A stretch of 28,228 nt of DNA from positions 1 through 28,228 of IMG/VR virus record IMGVR_UViG_3300046000_007674. One strand, given 5' to 3'. The notes under the pieces are model-generated. The model was not told the DNA's origin. It did no database searches and saw nothing but the letters and a program-made list of their open reading frames with translations. Origin of the DNA: a virus. Each line of letters starts with the position of its first letter. Position 1 is the first letter of the stretch. The position numbers were made by a program, and so were the translations under genes. Below, in pieces: positions 1-7,564 of the stretch.

Positions 1-355
1 AAGCCTTTTTACTTGCTTCTTAATTAACACTTAGTATAACAGAGTATCCATTTACTGTCAAACTCTGTTATGTTGTTTCTACACAACACATTAACTGGAA
101 ACCCCTGAGTACTTTCGTATCCCAGGGGTTTCATAAATCTTGTAGAGTTGTTACTTTAAGTGTAACTTTCTCTTTCTATGAAACCCCTGAACATTCTTTG
201 TGCATCAATATTTGTGCCGCGAATACTAGGTGTTGCTGAATAATTCCCCTCAAAGGCCGCTAATACGGGGCAAGATGGTACTATCGACCATAGTCCTGTA
301 TGTTTCGGCAATTGACTGAGATTTTTCATCATAGTAGTTTATTTAGTCCTGGTTT

Positions 356-392
356 AAAAAAACTGCAAATTAAGTTATCTTTTTTTGCAGTT
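356..392 (-). terminator. Possible rho-independent terminator reading on the minus strand
   Basis: The stem AACTGCAAA (361-369) pairs with TTTGCAGTT (384-392) around a 14-base loop. Read on the minus strand the stem is followed directly by a run of T (plus-strand A run at 356-360), which is the terminator layout. No minus-strand gene lies directly upstream, so it may stop antisense transcription or be part of a structured leader. Confidence 0.4.
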
Positions 393-436
393 CATGTATG
401 AATTATATCAGCTTTTCTATTTTTAGTCAACCGCAT

Positions 437-483
437 GCTTGCCCTTTTTCTTGCAAGCTCTTTTGTACAGTATAACATATAAT
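437..483 (+). promoter_or_regulatory. Possible hairpin and sigma70-like promoter ahead of the first gene
   Basis: GCTTGC (437-442) can pair with GCAAGC (453-458), followed by TCTTTT, a weak terminator-like arrangement. A perfect TATAAT lies at 478-483. The best -35-like element, TTGCAA at 451-456, is 21 bases away, longer than the usual 16-18, so promoter assignment is weak. It would serve the short frame at 531 and the oxygenase gene at 592. Confidence 0.3.
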
Positions 484-530
484 AATCCCATGAATTATAT
501 TTAAGTTAGGAAACACAGAGTAAATACAAC

Positions 531-599
531 ATGAACAAAGAAATTCAGTTTACCTTTAATCTAAGTAATACTAGGAAGCATGAAATAGAAAATGCTTAA
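531..599 (+). CDS. Very short ORF (22 codons), leader peptide or gene remnant
   Basis: ATG at 531 opens a 22-codon frame ending at TAA 597-599, overlapping the start of the next gene at 592. An AGGA lies about 12 bases upstream. It may be a leader peptide that couples translation into the oxygenase gene, or the leftover N-terminus of a deleted gene. Nothing in the sequence gives it a function. Confidence 0.2.
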   Translation: MNKEIQFTFNLSNTRKHEIENA

Positions 600-1080
600 C
601 TATTTATTATTACCGGAAATTACCGAATTTGCAAAAATTTTAGACTATACAGATAACATAGTGTATACATCCATCTCTCCGGGTTTCAACGCATATCTCA
701 TTAAAGACTATGCAATTTTGCATCAAATTAGAAAAATATTTAAACCAATGTTAGGAGAAGAGTACAATAAACGAACAATAGTGTGGCTTCAAAAAATAGA
801 TAGCAGATTTAATGATTATATACACAGAGACCCAAGGATATATGGAATTTCATATATACTTAAAACCGGTGGGTCAGACGTAGTAACATCTTTATACGAT
901 GACAATCAACATATTAAATATTCAACTATAATAAAACCACATTGCTGGCATGTAATAAAGACAAGTAATTTGCATAGTGTTTCTAATATAAAAACTGAAA
1001 GAATATCACTTAGCATTTCAGTGGGCAACAATATAAATGAACATTTTTTAAAGATGTTGGAAAAAATACAAAATGAGTGA
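592..1080 (+). CDS. 2OG-Fe(II) oxygenase-like protein
   Basis: This 162-aa protein has the layout of a small 2-oxoglutarate/Fe(II)-dependent dioxygenase. An HxD pair (H78, D80) precedes a beta-strand and 'KTGG' turn, the distal metal His is H128 in 'SNLHSV', and the 2OG-binding Arg is R137 in 'ERISLSI'. Such enzymes couple 2OG decarboxylation to hydroxylation of a protein, nucleotide or small molecule; the substrate cannot be told from sequence. No strong ribosome binding site precedes the ATG, so translation may depend on the short frame at 531. Its 3' end overlaps the ATG of the following pseudogene by 8 bases, so both were probably once in one operon. Three more intact members of the fold lie at 6192-7528 and 10276-10872. 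Confidence 0.65.
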   Translation: MLNYLLLPEITEFAKILDYTDNIVYTSISPGFNAYLIKDYAILHQIRKIFKPMLGEEYNKRTIVWLQKIDSRFNDYIHRDPRIYGISYILKTGGSDVVTSLYDDNQHIKYSTIIKPHCWHVIKTSNLHSVSNIKTERISLSISVGNNINEHFLKMLEKIQNE

Positions 1081-1660
1081 CGTAAATAGACGATTAATAT
1101 ATCCCAAAATAGATGAATTAACCTTAAGTTGTATTTTAGAAAAATATAAAAATTCATAATTACAAAATAAAACCCAGTTGACCGTAACAGTAATCCATTA
1201 GACCATTCTGATTGGATCTTATATCAGTTTACAAACAAGAACCCGAATCACTTTAAAATTGCAGGAAAGTTCGTTAATGATGTCCTTACACAAATTCAAG
1301 TAGGATATAGAATAGAAATATCTTGGGAAAAGAAGAAAATATATTACCTTTTTGGAGTTGTACTATGATGATCAATGAAGATTTCCAGCTGACGAATTTA
1401 AACAATTAAATAAACGTATGAACAAATAGTTTGAGGACGAGGGATGTAATACATTCTACGGTGTACGGAAAGCATAACCAACACTATTGTCTATGAAAAA
1501 ATCTGATATTTTTACGAAAGATAAATATTATAGATAGCTATTCTAGATATAATATTGTTCTTGAACCAACAAGAATTAGATAACTATAGAAAGCATTTTA
1601 CAGGTCTAACTGCTGGTCTGCCAAAGTAAATATTGTGACCAATTATGTTTTTCAGCTAGA
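1073..1660 (+). pseudogene. Decayed GNAT-like gene, paralogue of the gene at 4700-5362
   Basis: Conceptual translation gives pieces matching the intact minus-strand GNAT-like protein at 4700-5362, spread over different frames. From ATG 1073 a 28-codon piece ends at TAA 1157-1159 and resembles its N-terminus. From 1177 another frame reads 'NPLDHSDWI' and 'HFKIAGKFVND' (intact copy: 'NLLNHADWI', 'IFKIAGKFVNN'). From 1335 a third frame reads 'ENILPFWS' (intact: 'NELLPYWS'). From 1385 the first frame returns with 'FEDEGCNTFYGV' (intact: 'FEQDGYTKFYTV') and in-frame stops. At least three frame changes plus stops make it non-functional. The homology is clear from ordered blocks; the 3' limit is approximate. 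Confidence 0.75.
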
Positions 1661-1692
1661 TTATTTTAATAGAGACAAATAAGGAGAATTAT

Positions 1693-2157
1693 ATGGTAAA
1701 ATACTTAGTGGTAACAAAATGGAATACGACAATTAGCACTAGTCCCGGATATATTAATTATATAGAACTAGAAAATATCCTGTTTTTAATACAAAATAAT
1801 GTGCCATTAAATTCAGTACTACCTGTGCATAATATTGCACCAGAACATTTTGATAAAGATATTTATGAAAAGTATTATACGTATATCATGGATCTCCCTC
1901 GGATGAAGCCTGAGTTATACGACACTACGCCGACGGATTCTAATGGAATCTCATTTGCATTAGGTGTCTTTGCCGAAGAGTTTGCCAATCCAATTGGATC
2001 GTCAGATGATCCAAGAGATCACTTCATTAGACAACAATTTTTAGATTTACTAGGACTAGCTGCTGACCGAGTGGCTGGATTATATGACATATCAGAATAT
2101 ACAGGCTCCTCCAAAGATATAGAAAATATATACAATGTACTTAAATTGAATAATTAA
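1693..2157 (+). CDS. Hypothetical protein next to the ATP-grasp ligase
   Basis: I do not recognise this 154-aa protein. It starts after a strong ribosome binding site (AAGGAGAA, about 6 bases before ATG 1693) and its TAA is followed with no gap by the ATG of the ATP-grasp gene, so the two are almost certainly co-translated. It has no signal peptide, membrane segment or cysteine motif. The middle is acidic and Pro-rich ('DTTPTDSNG', 'SSDDPRDH') and the C-terminal third looks helical. The tight coupling suggests a partner, regulator or substrate of the ligase, but no motif proves it. Confidence 0.6.
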   Translation: MVKYLVVTKWNTTISTSPGYINYIELENILFLIQNNVPLNSVLPVHNIAPEHFDKDIYEKYYTYIMDLPRMKPELYDTTPTDSNGISFALGVFAEEFANPIGSSDDPRDHFIRQQFLDLLGLAADRVAGLYDISEYTGSSKDIENIYNVLKLNN

Positions 2158-3057
2158 ATGTCAAAAGAAATTCTATTGACCAGTAATCTCTCTCTAGATT
2201 TTACCATACGGAATGTTAATATATACATAGATGCATGTAAAGAGTTTGGGTATACTACAAGAATTTTACATTCTTTCAATATGCACCGAGAACAAGATAA
2301 CCCATACGGTGCTATAAATTTGGCCGGATATCCAAACGAAACGCATCTGCGTTTTTTTAGAAAATTAGAAATACAGGGCGTAAAGGGTGTAAACTCTGTG
2401 TATAATGCAATGATAGCGGATGATAAAGCATTATTTAATTTAGAAATGATGAAATTAAATATGCCTGTACCTAAAACAGTAGATTTGCATATTTCGTATC
2501 ATGACCGGACCATTCCCGATTATATTGAGAGAGAAGTCGGATTTCCATGTGTCATTAAATTTACTAGGCTAGGATACGGGATAGGAATTCATCTTGCCAA
2601 AACCAAGGAAGAGTTTGAAGGAATATTTGATTTAGTGTCGCTATGCTCATCTAGGTCCGCAAATTACATTTCTAATACTAATTTGATTGCTCAGGAATAC
2701 ATACCTGAAACTAACGGCGGACAACTTAAAGTATTTGTTCTCAATAAAGAAGTTATAGGTAGTTGGTATCAACAACAGAAAAACGGTTGGAAAATTGGTA
2801 AGAAAGGGGACGGAAACAATGTTGCATTGAGGGCCGCTGAAAATAGATTTGAACTTACTAAGATAGAGCCTATGTTAGAGCAAAATTGCATAAAAATATT
2901 CAATGCGCTTGGTATAAATTTTGGTTGTATAGATGTTTTTTTTGGAAAAGATGGTTATCTATTTAATGAAATAAACACTTCGCCGGGATTTGCTAGATGC
3001 TACCTCGATAACATCAAGATCGCACATTTAGTAGTAGGATGGCTTATTTCAAAATAA
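2158..3057 (+). CDS. RimK-type ATP-grasp ligase
   Basis: This 299-aa protein has the order of a RimK/LysX-like ATP-grasp enzyme, which joins an amino acid to a carboxylate through an acyl-phosphate. Visible elements are 'NSVYNAMIADDK' (79-90) and 'MPVPKT' (102-107) of the pre-ATP region, the ATP-contacting strand and loop 'VIKFTRLGYGIGIHL' (132-146), 'AQEYIP' (178-183), and the metal-binding end with D259 in 'CIDVF' and E271/N273 in 'NEINTSPGF'. RimK itself adds glutamate to ribosomal protein S6. The phage substrate is unknown; the upstream 154-aa protein is a candidate by position. The ATG directly abuts the preceding stop codon. Confidence 0.8.
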   Translation: MSKEILLTSNLSLDFTIRNVNIYIDACKEFGYTTRILHSFNMHREQDNPYGAINLAGYPNETHLRFFRKLEIQGVKGVNSVYNAMIADDKALFNLEMMKLNMPVPKTVDLHISYHDRTIPDYIEREVGFPCVIKFTRLGYGIGIHLAKTKEEFEGIFDLVSLCSSRSANYISNTNLIAQEYIPETNGGQLKVFVLNKEVIGSWYQQQKNGWKIGKKGDGNNVALRAAENRFELTKIEPMLEQNCIKIFNALGINFGCIDVFFGKDGYLFNEINTSPGFARCYLDNIKIAHLVVGWLISK

Positions 3058-3097
3058 ACCATCCTATATTACCTTCTAAAACTCCTCTAGTTACTGA

Positions 3098-3111
3098 TGC
3101 CTGCTCAGGCA
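3098..3111. terminator. Small inverted repeat between convergent genes
   Basis: TGCCTG (3098-3103) and CAGGCA (3106-3111) form a short GC-rich inverted repeat in the 61-base gap between the ATP-grasp gene and the convergent desaturase gene. With a realistic loop only about four pairs form and there is no clear T run, so a two-way transcription stop is possible but weakly supported. Confidence 0.3.
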
Positions 3112-3118
3112 ATCATAG

Positions 3119-3859
3119 TTATCTCTTGGGTAAAAATAATTTTTCCAAAAGATATCCCAATATATCGTATTTATGAAATCTGGCTCGGCCAGGACGATTA
3201 TGATGGTTTTTATGCCATGCTTCACCACCAATGAATAAGTTAACCCACGGTTTGTTACTAGGAACATCATTGTTCCAGTCATGCGTCCAGGTATTAATGA
3301 ACCCTTCAAAATGAAAAGTTAAAGCAATGGGTGCCCAAAAAATAGCAAGAGCTAAATTAAATGGCAACACAAACAATGAAGTTAGTATAATTGGTAAGTA
3401 AATCCAGTAATAATACTTATGCCAAACAACATGGTGTGTTTTAAGCAAATTAGCTGCATGTCGCGGGTCTACCTTACTAAAAGAGTATCCAAATAATTGG
3501 ACATACCAAGATCCCATAATTTTTGTACTATGTGGATCTTTTTCTGTTCCTTGATACTTATGGTGAGCGCGATGCACTACACTCCAGCTTAATGCACTAC
3601 CTTGTAGACTAAATCCGGCCAAAAACAATCCGAAATATTCTAACCATCCTGGTAATTGTATTGCATTGTGACTGATAGCCCGGTGATAAGTCATGCTAAT
3701 ACCCAAGATAGATACTATATAATGCACTATTAATGCGATGATCAACATTTTCCATTGAATGGATAGCATAAGGTATGCTAGTGCAACATGCCCCAATGCA
3801 ATCCATAAGAAACCGTATAACCTTCTAAAACTAGTGTCTTGAAATCTATTTCGGTTCAT
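3119..3859 (-). CDS. Membrane fatty-acid desaturase 1 (delta-9 acyl-CoA desaturase type)
   Basis: This 246-aa protein is a membrane di-iron desaturase of the stearoyl-CoA/DesC group, which puts a double bond into acyl chains using O2 and electrons. The three histidine boxes are HRAISH (59-64), HRAHH (96-100) and HKNHH (216-220), with the family signature 'DPHS' at 108-111. Two paired hydrophobic stretches (about 15-55 and 152-190) fit four membrane spans. There is no cytochrome b5 fusion, so electrons would come from the host. Its ATG overlaps the end of desaturase 2 by 14 bases, giving a coupled tandem pair. Its C-terminus is shorter than those of the other three and lacks their 'WWE' motif, so it is not a simple recent duplicate. 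Confidence 0.88.
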   Translation of the reverse strand: MNRNRFQDTSFRRLYGFLWIALGHVALAYLMLSIQWKMLIIALIVHYIVSILGISMTYHRAISHNAIQLPGWLEYFGLFLAGFSLQGSALSWSVVHRAHHKYQGTEKDPHSTKIMGSWYVQLFGYSFSKVDPRHAANLLKTHHVVWHKYYYWIYLPIILTSLFVLPFNLALAIFWAPIALTFHFEGFINTWTHDWNNDVPSNKPWVNLFIGGEAWHKNHHNRPGRARFHKYDILGYLLEKLFLPKR

Positions 3860-4607
3860 GTTTAATAAGTCTAATTATCCAGCTGGGAGGATCTATCTCC
3901 CACCATTGTTCACCTTGTTTCCATTGATATGGCTTAGCATGATGATTATTATGCCAACCTTCACCCAAACTCATTAAGTGGGCAATCCAGCTGTTACGAG
4001 ATTCATCATTGACTTGATACGTTTTGTATCCGTGATAATGAGCAATTACAATAATTGAACTGGTTGAGTGTAGACATAAACACGCTGGAATCGCATATCC
4101 AAAAATTACAAGCAATGGATTGACATAGAATAGCATCATGCAATATAGCACGATAATGTACAAATAATATTTGTGTAAAAATTTTTGAAATTTATTTGTT
4201 CGCATGTCACGCACAAGTTTTGGATTCAATGGCAAGTAATTCCAAAATCCCATCCATGCGTTAAATTTTCCAAGTTGATAAGGACTGTGCGGATCCTCTT
4301 TAGTCTCCGCAGTCTTGTGATGCTGCCGATGTATCGCACTCCACGCCATTGGACTGCCGATTGTAGTTACTACCCCAACAATTGACAATATTTGTTCAAT
4401 TATTTTGTGCGTTTGAAAACTACGATGACTAATTAATCTATGATATCCCACATTGACCCCTAAAAGCCCGGTAATTATGTAAAACCCGATACTTATACCC
4501 AACCAGTCGAATGCAGAGGTGACACTAACAAATACTAAACCGACCAACAGCAGCATATGATTGATTAACTGCAATCCTCTTACTAATTGATTGTGGGATA
4601 GTGACAT
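3846..4607 (-). CDS. Membrane fatty-acid desaturase 2
   Basis: This 253-aa protein is a second membrane di-iron acyl desaturase. Histidine boxes are HRLISH (56-61), HRQHH (93-97) with 'EDPHSP' after it, and HNNHH (219-223) inside 'GEGWHNNHH'. 'WWEIDP' (235-240) is a C-terminal motif shared with desaturases 3 and 4. Hydrophobic segments lie at about 15-55 and 148-190. AAAGGT lies a short way before the ATG. It is first in a two-gene unit with desaturase 1, whose start lies inside its 3' end. Presumed substrates are host acyl-lipids or acyl-CoA; chain position cannot be told from sequence. Confidence 0.9.
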   Translation of the reverse strand: MSLSHNQLVRGLQLINHMLLLVGLVFVSVTSAFDWLGISIGFYIITGLLGVNVGYHRLISHRSFQTHKIIEQILSIVGVVTTIGSPMAWSAIHRQHHKTAETKEDPHSPYQLGKFNAWMGFWNYLPLNPKLVRDMRTNKFQKFLHKYYLYIIVLYCMMLFYVNPLLVIFGYAIPACLCLHSTSSIIVIAHYHGYKTYQVNDESRNSWIAHLMSLGEGWHNNHHAKPYQWKQGEQWWEIDPPSWIIRLIKHEPK

Positions 4608-4699
4608 CGTGTACCTTTACGCTATGCTGTATTTAGTATTGATCAGAACTAACCTAGAATTTAAGAAGTTATTACTACCTACTTCAAAAAATACCGGAA

Positions 4700-5362
4700 C
4701 TAGCTATTGCTATTAGTATCCCGGCCCAAAATATTAATTGTTGCGGATATCAACACAATTGGACGTAAAATAGCCCGCGGTAACAATTGTTTTATCAGTC
4801 TAAACGGATAATTGTCAATATCAGCTTGTGTGTTGAAAATATGTTCAACCTGGACAGAATATCGCAAAAATAACAATGTTTTGAAAAACTTACCATTGGA
4901 GAAATAGTCATTCACATTTTTCTCTCGGAGCATACGATTTTGCAATTTTTGTACTGTATAAAATTTCGTGTATCCATCTTGTTCAAATGCGGAATTAATA
5001 ACACACGCTAATGCCTGAAATGGCACTGCAGGGGATTTCCAAGAACGATATTTAAAATACAACAACCCCACTGACCAGTATGGGAGTAATTCATTTCCAT
5101 CATTTCTATGCCAAGTCAACGCAATACTATATCCTACGCTAATTTGCACTAATTCGTTATTGACAAATTTCCCAGCGATTTTGAAAATATTCGCCGGACA
5201 TACTAAGAATTGCCGGCGAATCCAATCTGCATGATTTAATAAATTATCAGTCAAGTATATAGGATTAGGGTGCGCCAATTCATTCTGTTTGTAGTGAGCT
5301 AATATCTCATCCAATTGATGGATATCTTCTAGAGTTAATAAGCGTATTTCATCCATACACAT
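4700..5362 (-). CDS. GNAT-like acyltransferase-fold protein A
   Basis: This protein of about 220 aa (start at ATG 5360-5362) resembles GNAT-fold proteins: an N-terminal helix-rich part, a central beta region around 'KIAGKFVNNELVQISVGY', then 'YWSVGLLYFK' and a helix before 'DGYTKFYTV'. The same block order appears in the gene at 8782-9381, so they form a family. GNAT proteins move acyl groups from CoA or a carrier to amines; I see no clear acetyl-CoA loop, so activity is inferred from fold only. A start at 5413 is also open but would overlap the divergent desaturase gene. It lies 23 bases from that gene, back to back. A decayed paralogue lies at 1073-1660. Confidence 0.55.
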   Translation of the reverse strand: MCMDEIRLLTLEDIHQLDEILAHYKQNELAHPNPIYLTDNLLNHADWIRRQFLVCPANIFKIAGKFVNNELVQISVGYSIALTWHRNDGNELLPYWSVGLLYFKYRSWKSPAVPFQALACVINSAFEQDGYTKFYTVQKLQNRMLREKNVNDYFSNGKFFKTLLFLRYSVQVEHIFNTQADIDNYPFRLIKQLLPRAILRPIVLISATINILGRDTNSNS

Positions 5363-5378
5363 ATTTAGTGCTAAATAT
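5361..5378. promoter_or_regulatory. Inverted repeat between divergent GNAT and desaturase genes
   Basis: ATATTTAG (5361-5368), a 2-base spacer, then CTAAATAT (5371-5378) form a perfect inverted repeat in the tiny gap between the start codons at 5362 (minus) and 5386 (plus). Each arm contains CTAAATAT, one or two changes from the T4 late promoter TATAAATA, but the distances to the start codons leave almost no leader. It could be an operator for both genes. Confidence 0.3.
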
Positions 5379-5385
5379 TGCAACA

Positions 5386-6162
5386 ATGAAAAATACTCGC
5401 ATTTTCGTAGCATTCAGTTTACTATTGGTCATTTTAGGAATAGTATCAATCTGGTTTATCCAAAATTGGTGGTTGGTGGGGCTACTATGGATCATAAGAA
5501 CCTTAATAAATGGAGTGATAGCACATCGTTATATAGCACATGGGCAGTTTTCCGTACATAGCACTCTACATAATGTATTTGCATACCTGACTAGCTTAAG
5601 TGCTTACAGCACCCCAATGTATTGGAGAATTGAGCATCTGCATCATCATGCCACTAGTGATACTACTCAAGATATACATAGCCCTATTAACGGCAGAGCT
5701 AATTCCTTTTTGCTGTGGTCGTTCAATGTCAACAGAATTAATGCTGTTTTTAAAAATAAGAAATCAGTCCGCAGTTTGAAACAAGTAAAACAAGATAAAC
5801 ACATTATGTACGCATCAGATTATTTCGTGTTCATCAATATTATCTTTTTAGTATTACTGTTTTTTATAGATATCAATTTATTTTTTGCATGGAATGTTGG
5901 TTACCTGCTGGAGCACATAAAGATTGGAATTATCAATTGGATACTGCATGAACCACGATTTCCGGGCAATTATCGTAATCACGATACCACAGATCAAAGT
6001 TTCAATAATGTTTTTTTGGGATTAATAACATTCGGGTTTGGTTGGCATAATAATCATCATGCTAATTGTAAAAAATTAATACTCACTGAGCATTGGTGGG
6101 AGGTAGATTTGGAGGGCCAAATTGGAAAGATGATTGCATGGATGTGCCCCCAAAGGAATTAG
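5386..6162 (+). CDS. Membrane fatty-acid desaturase 3 (lone plus-strand member)
   Basis: With start ATG 5386 this is a 258-aa membrane desaturase; an upstream GTG at 5368 is also in frame but overlaps the divergent gene's promoter area. Numbered from that GTG, the boxes are HRYIAH (53-58), HLHHH (90-94, the HxxHH box with an extra His) followed by 'DIHSP', and HNNHH (227-231) in 'FGWHNNHH'. 'EHWWEVD' (241-247) matches the C-terminal motif of desaturases 2 and 4. Hydrophobic stretches (11-45, 151-180) are typical membrane segments. It is the only plus-strand gene of the island between 3119 and 11436, and is paired back to back with a GNAT-like gene. Confidence 0.87.
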   Translation: MKNTRIFVAFSLLLVILGIVSIWFIQNWWLVGLLWIIRTLINGVIAHRYIAHGQFSVHSTLHNVFAYLTSLSAYSTPMYWRIEHLHHHATSDTTQDIHSPINGRANSFLLWSFNVNRINAVFKNKKSVRSLKQVKQDKHIMYASDYFVFINIIFLVLLFFIDINLFFAWNVGYLLEHIKIGIINWILHEPRFPGNYRNHDTTDQSFNNVFLGLITFGFGWHNNHHANCKKLILTEHWWEVDLEGQIGKMIAWMCPQRN

Positions 6163-6191
6163 ACTATGGTTTTGCCTCACTGCATTGAGCA

Positions 6192-6878
6192 CTACTCTCT
6201 AGAAGTGAATTTATGTTTACCAGTCCCAAATCCAAGCACGGTTATGGATTCCGGGTCGGTTTGATCAGTGATACCAAATCGGGTTATTGCGGCTAGTAAT
6301 CGGCTAGGTTTCCAATAATCAAACCCCAAAAAATACCAATCGCGGTCAGTGTAATTGACAAACTCATGCTTCTCGGTATATGGGTCAAAGCTAAACAACA
6401 GTCCCGGTGCAACTTCTATTTCCGTATTACGGATGCAAATTTTTGCTTCAGATTTGGTTTGTGTTCCGATACAAAATATGTATCTAGTAATATGAGAATG
6501 ATAAACCAAGTGATCCACATGCGGAAGAAGACCGGATTTGGGCGGGATCTTCCATATGCACATTCTCCCAAATGGGCCGGTCTCATTAATCAATGGCCGC
6601 AAAAAATTACAAAACTCTAACGCTTTGCTAAACTTGGGATTATACTCATACTGATTTTTGACTGCCATATACGTCATACTCGGGACATTGAAATAATTTA
6701 GATTGCGATTGATAAATTTCATTCGGCCCTGTGCAAAGATGCCAATCGCTCTCGGTGACGACACCCCATATATATCAACTGTGCCGTGTGGACACCACCA
6801 TGGAACTTCGTTATCAGCCTCAATTTCATCACGTATGATATTAGCCCAGTCCTTAAAATGCATTATTTTTTCATACAT
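6192..6878 (-). CDS. 2OG-Fe(II) oxygenase, aspartyl/asparaginyl beta-hydroxylase-like
   Basis: This 228-aa protein looks like a soluble member of the aspartyl/asparaginyl beta-hydroxylase group. 'GPFGRMCIWKIPP' precedes the HxD metal pair H120/D122 in 'LLPHVDH'; 'TRYIFCIGT' follows, with R132; the distal His is H171 in 'EKHEFVNYTDRDW' and R179 is the likely 2OG anchor. These enzymes hydroxylate Asp/Asn side chains of proteins, though phage members have no known substrate. It is the only gene here with an exact TATAAATA late promoter at a normal distance. It is convergent with desaturase 3, 29 bases away. Confidence 0.72.
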   Translation of the reverse strand: MYEKIMHFKDWANIIRDEIEADNEVPWWCPHGTVDIYGVSSPRAIGIFAQGRMKFINRNLNYFNVPSMTYMAVKNQYEYNPKFSKALEFCNFLRPLINETGPFGRMCIWKIPPKSGLLPHVDHLVYHSHITRYIFCIGTQTKSEAKICIRNTEIEVAPGLLFSFDPYTEKHEFVNYTDRDWYFLGFDYWKPSRLLAAITRFGITDQTDPESITVLGFGTGKHKFTSRE

Positions 6879-6895
6879 AATTTTCTTTCTAATTA

Positions 6896-6903
6896 TATTT
6901 ATA
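6896..6903 (-). promoter_or_regulatory. T4-type late promoter TATAAATA
   Basis: An exact TATAAATA reads on the minus strand and ends 17 bases before the ATG at 6878. By the T4 rule the start point falls near 6890, leaving a 12-base leader (AGAAAGAAAATT) with a weak GAAAG ribosome site. This suggests the oxygenase gene is expressed late and that the phage encodes a gp55-like late sigma factor elsewhere. Confidence 0.6.
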
Positions 6904-6913
6904 CTTCATATTT

Positions 6914-7528
6914 CTACAAGAAAGGATTAAGAATATTGTAAGTTATAAGATAACGATTACTTTTAGAATGTTTTTCTACTAAGGTTTTTACTGTATGTGC
7001 ATTTTTTACAGCGACTAGATATACGTCACCATCAGATGTTATATATGAATATTGATGCTTATCCCAATAAGCATCAGTTGAGCTATCTGTTGTTATATAG
7101 GTTTTACATGAATTTGAATTTTTTAGACCAATATTTATTGCATAATTTCTAGTAGAATCATAATGGGGCAAAACGTTGATACCTGATTGAATTCGTATTA
7201 AATTAACATTACGAGGATTTATTTTTAATTTTAAAAATATATCATTTAGCTTAGATTCCGGCGTTGTTGTATCTTTTCTTAAAGTATGCTGTAATTCAAT
7301 AAGTTGACTTGCTATATCTGAACATTCTTTATTAAAATTTATATAAAAATTTCTAGCAAAAGAAATTCCTATGTTGTATGTTTGCCAGTGTGGGGTTCCC
7401 TCTGAGTTACTAAATGGACTTTTGTCTTTTCCAATAGTCTCGGCAAATGATTCGGTCATTGCCTCAGGATCCCATGGGATAACAAAATTAGTAGATAGTT
7501 TTAAAAAAGGAACATCGTAACTATTCAT
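6914..7528 (-). CDS. 2OG-Fe(II) oxygenase-like protein
   Basis: This 204-aa protein carries the double-stranded beta-helix signature of 2OG oxygenases: H122/D124 in 'NVLPHYDSTRNYAINIGL', distal H178 in 'VKNAHTV' and R192 in 'SNRYLITYNI'. The block order and the 'RYLITY' ending match the protein at 10276-10872 closely, so the two are paralogues. The N-terminal 100 residues are specific and may bind the substrate. AAGGAG lies about 11 bases before the ATG. The gene ends 35 bases before the next oxygenase start. The function is presumably hydroxylation of a peptide or small molecule; the target is unknown. Confidence 0.7.
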   Translation of the reverse strand: MNSYDVPFLKLSTNFVIPWDPEAMTESFAETIGKDKSPFSNSEGTPHWQTYNIGISFARNFYINFNKECSDIASQLIELQHTLRKDTTTPESKLNDIFLKLKINPRNVNLIRIQSGINVLPHYDSTRNYAINIGLKNSNSCKTYITTDSSTDAYWDKHQYSYITSDGDVYLVAVKNAHTVKTLVEKHSKSNRYLITYNILNPFL

Positions 7529-7564
7529 TTTGAGATCAACTCCTTGTTATCAACTTCAATAAAT

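Larger units (their letters stand above)
1..530. other. Non-coding region rich in inverted repeats
   Basis: No convincing gene is seen here. Inverted repeats visible by eye are TAACAGAGT/ACTCTGTTA (37-45 with 62-70), TGTTGT/ACAACA (71-76 with 83-88), GAAACCCCTG/CAGGGGTTTC (98-107 with 123-132) and GTTAC/GTAAC (150-154 with 162-166). A second GAAACCCCTG at 180-189 could compete for the same partner. The near-repeat GCCGC-AATAC occurs at 216-226 and 256-266. A possible 21-codon reading frame runs from ATG 178 to TAA 241-243, but nothing supports its translation. I could not match the region to a tRNA, tmRNA or known riboswitch. Confidence 0.5.

Noticed and set aside
1-530. tRNA, tmRNA or known riboswitch
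   Set aside because: No T-loop, acceptor stem or recognisable aptamer core could be found by eye.
5363-5413. Longer start for GNAT-like protein A
   Set aside because: It would overlap the divergent desaturase start; the ATG at 5362 leaves a normal gap and begins the part matched by the pseudogene.
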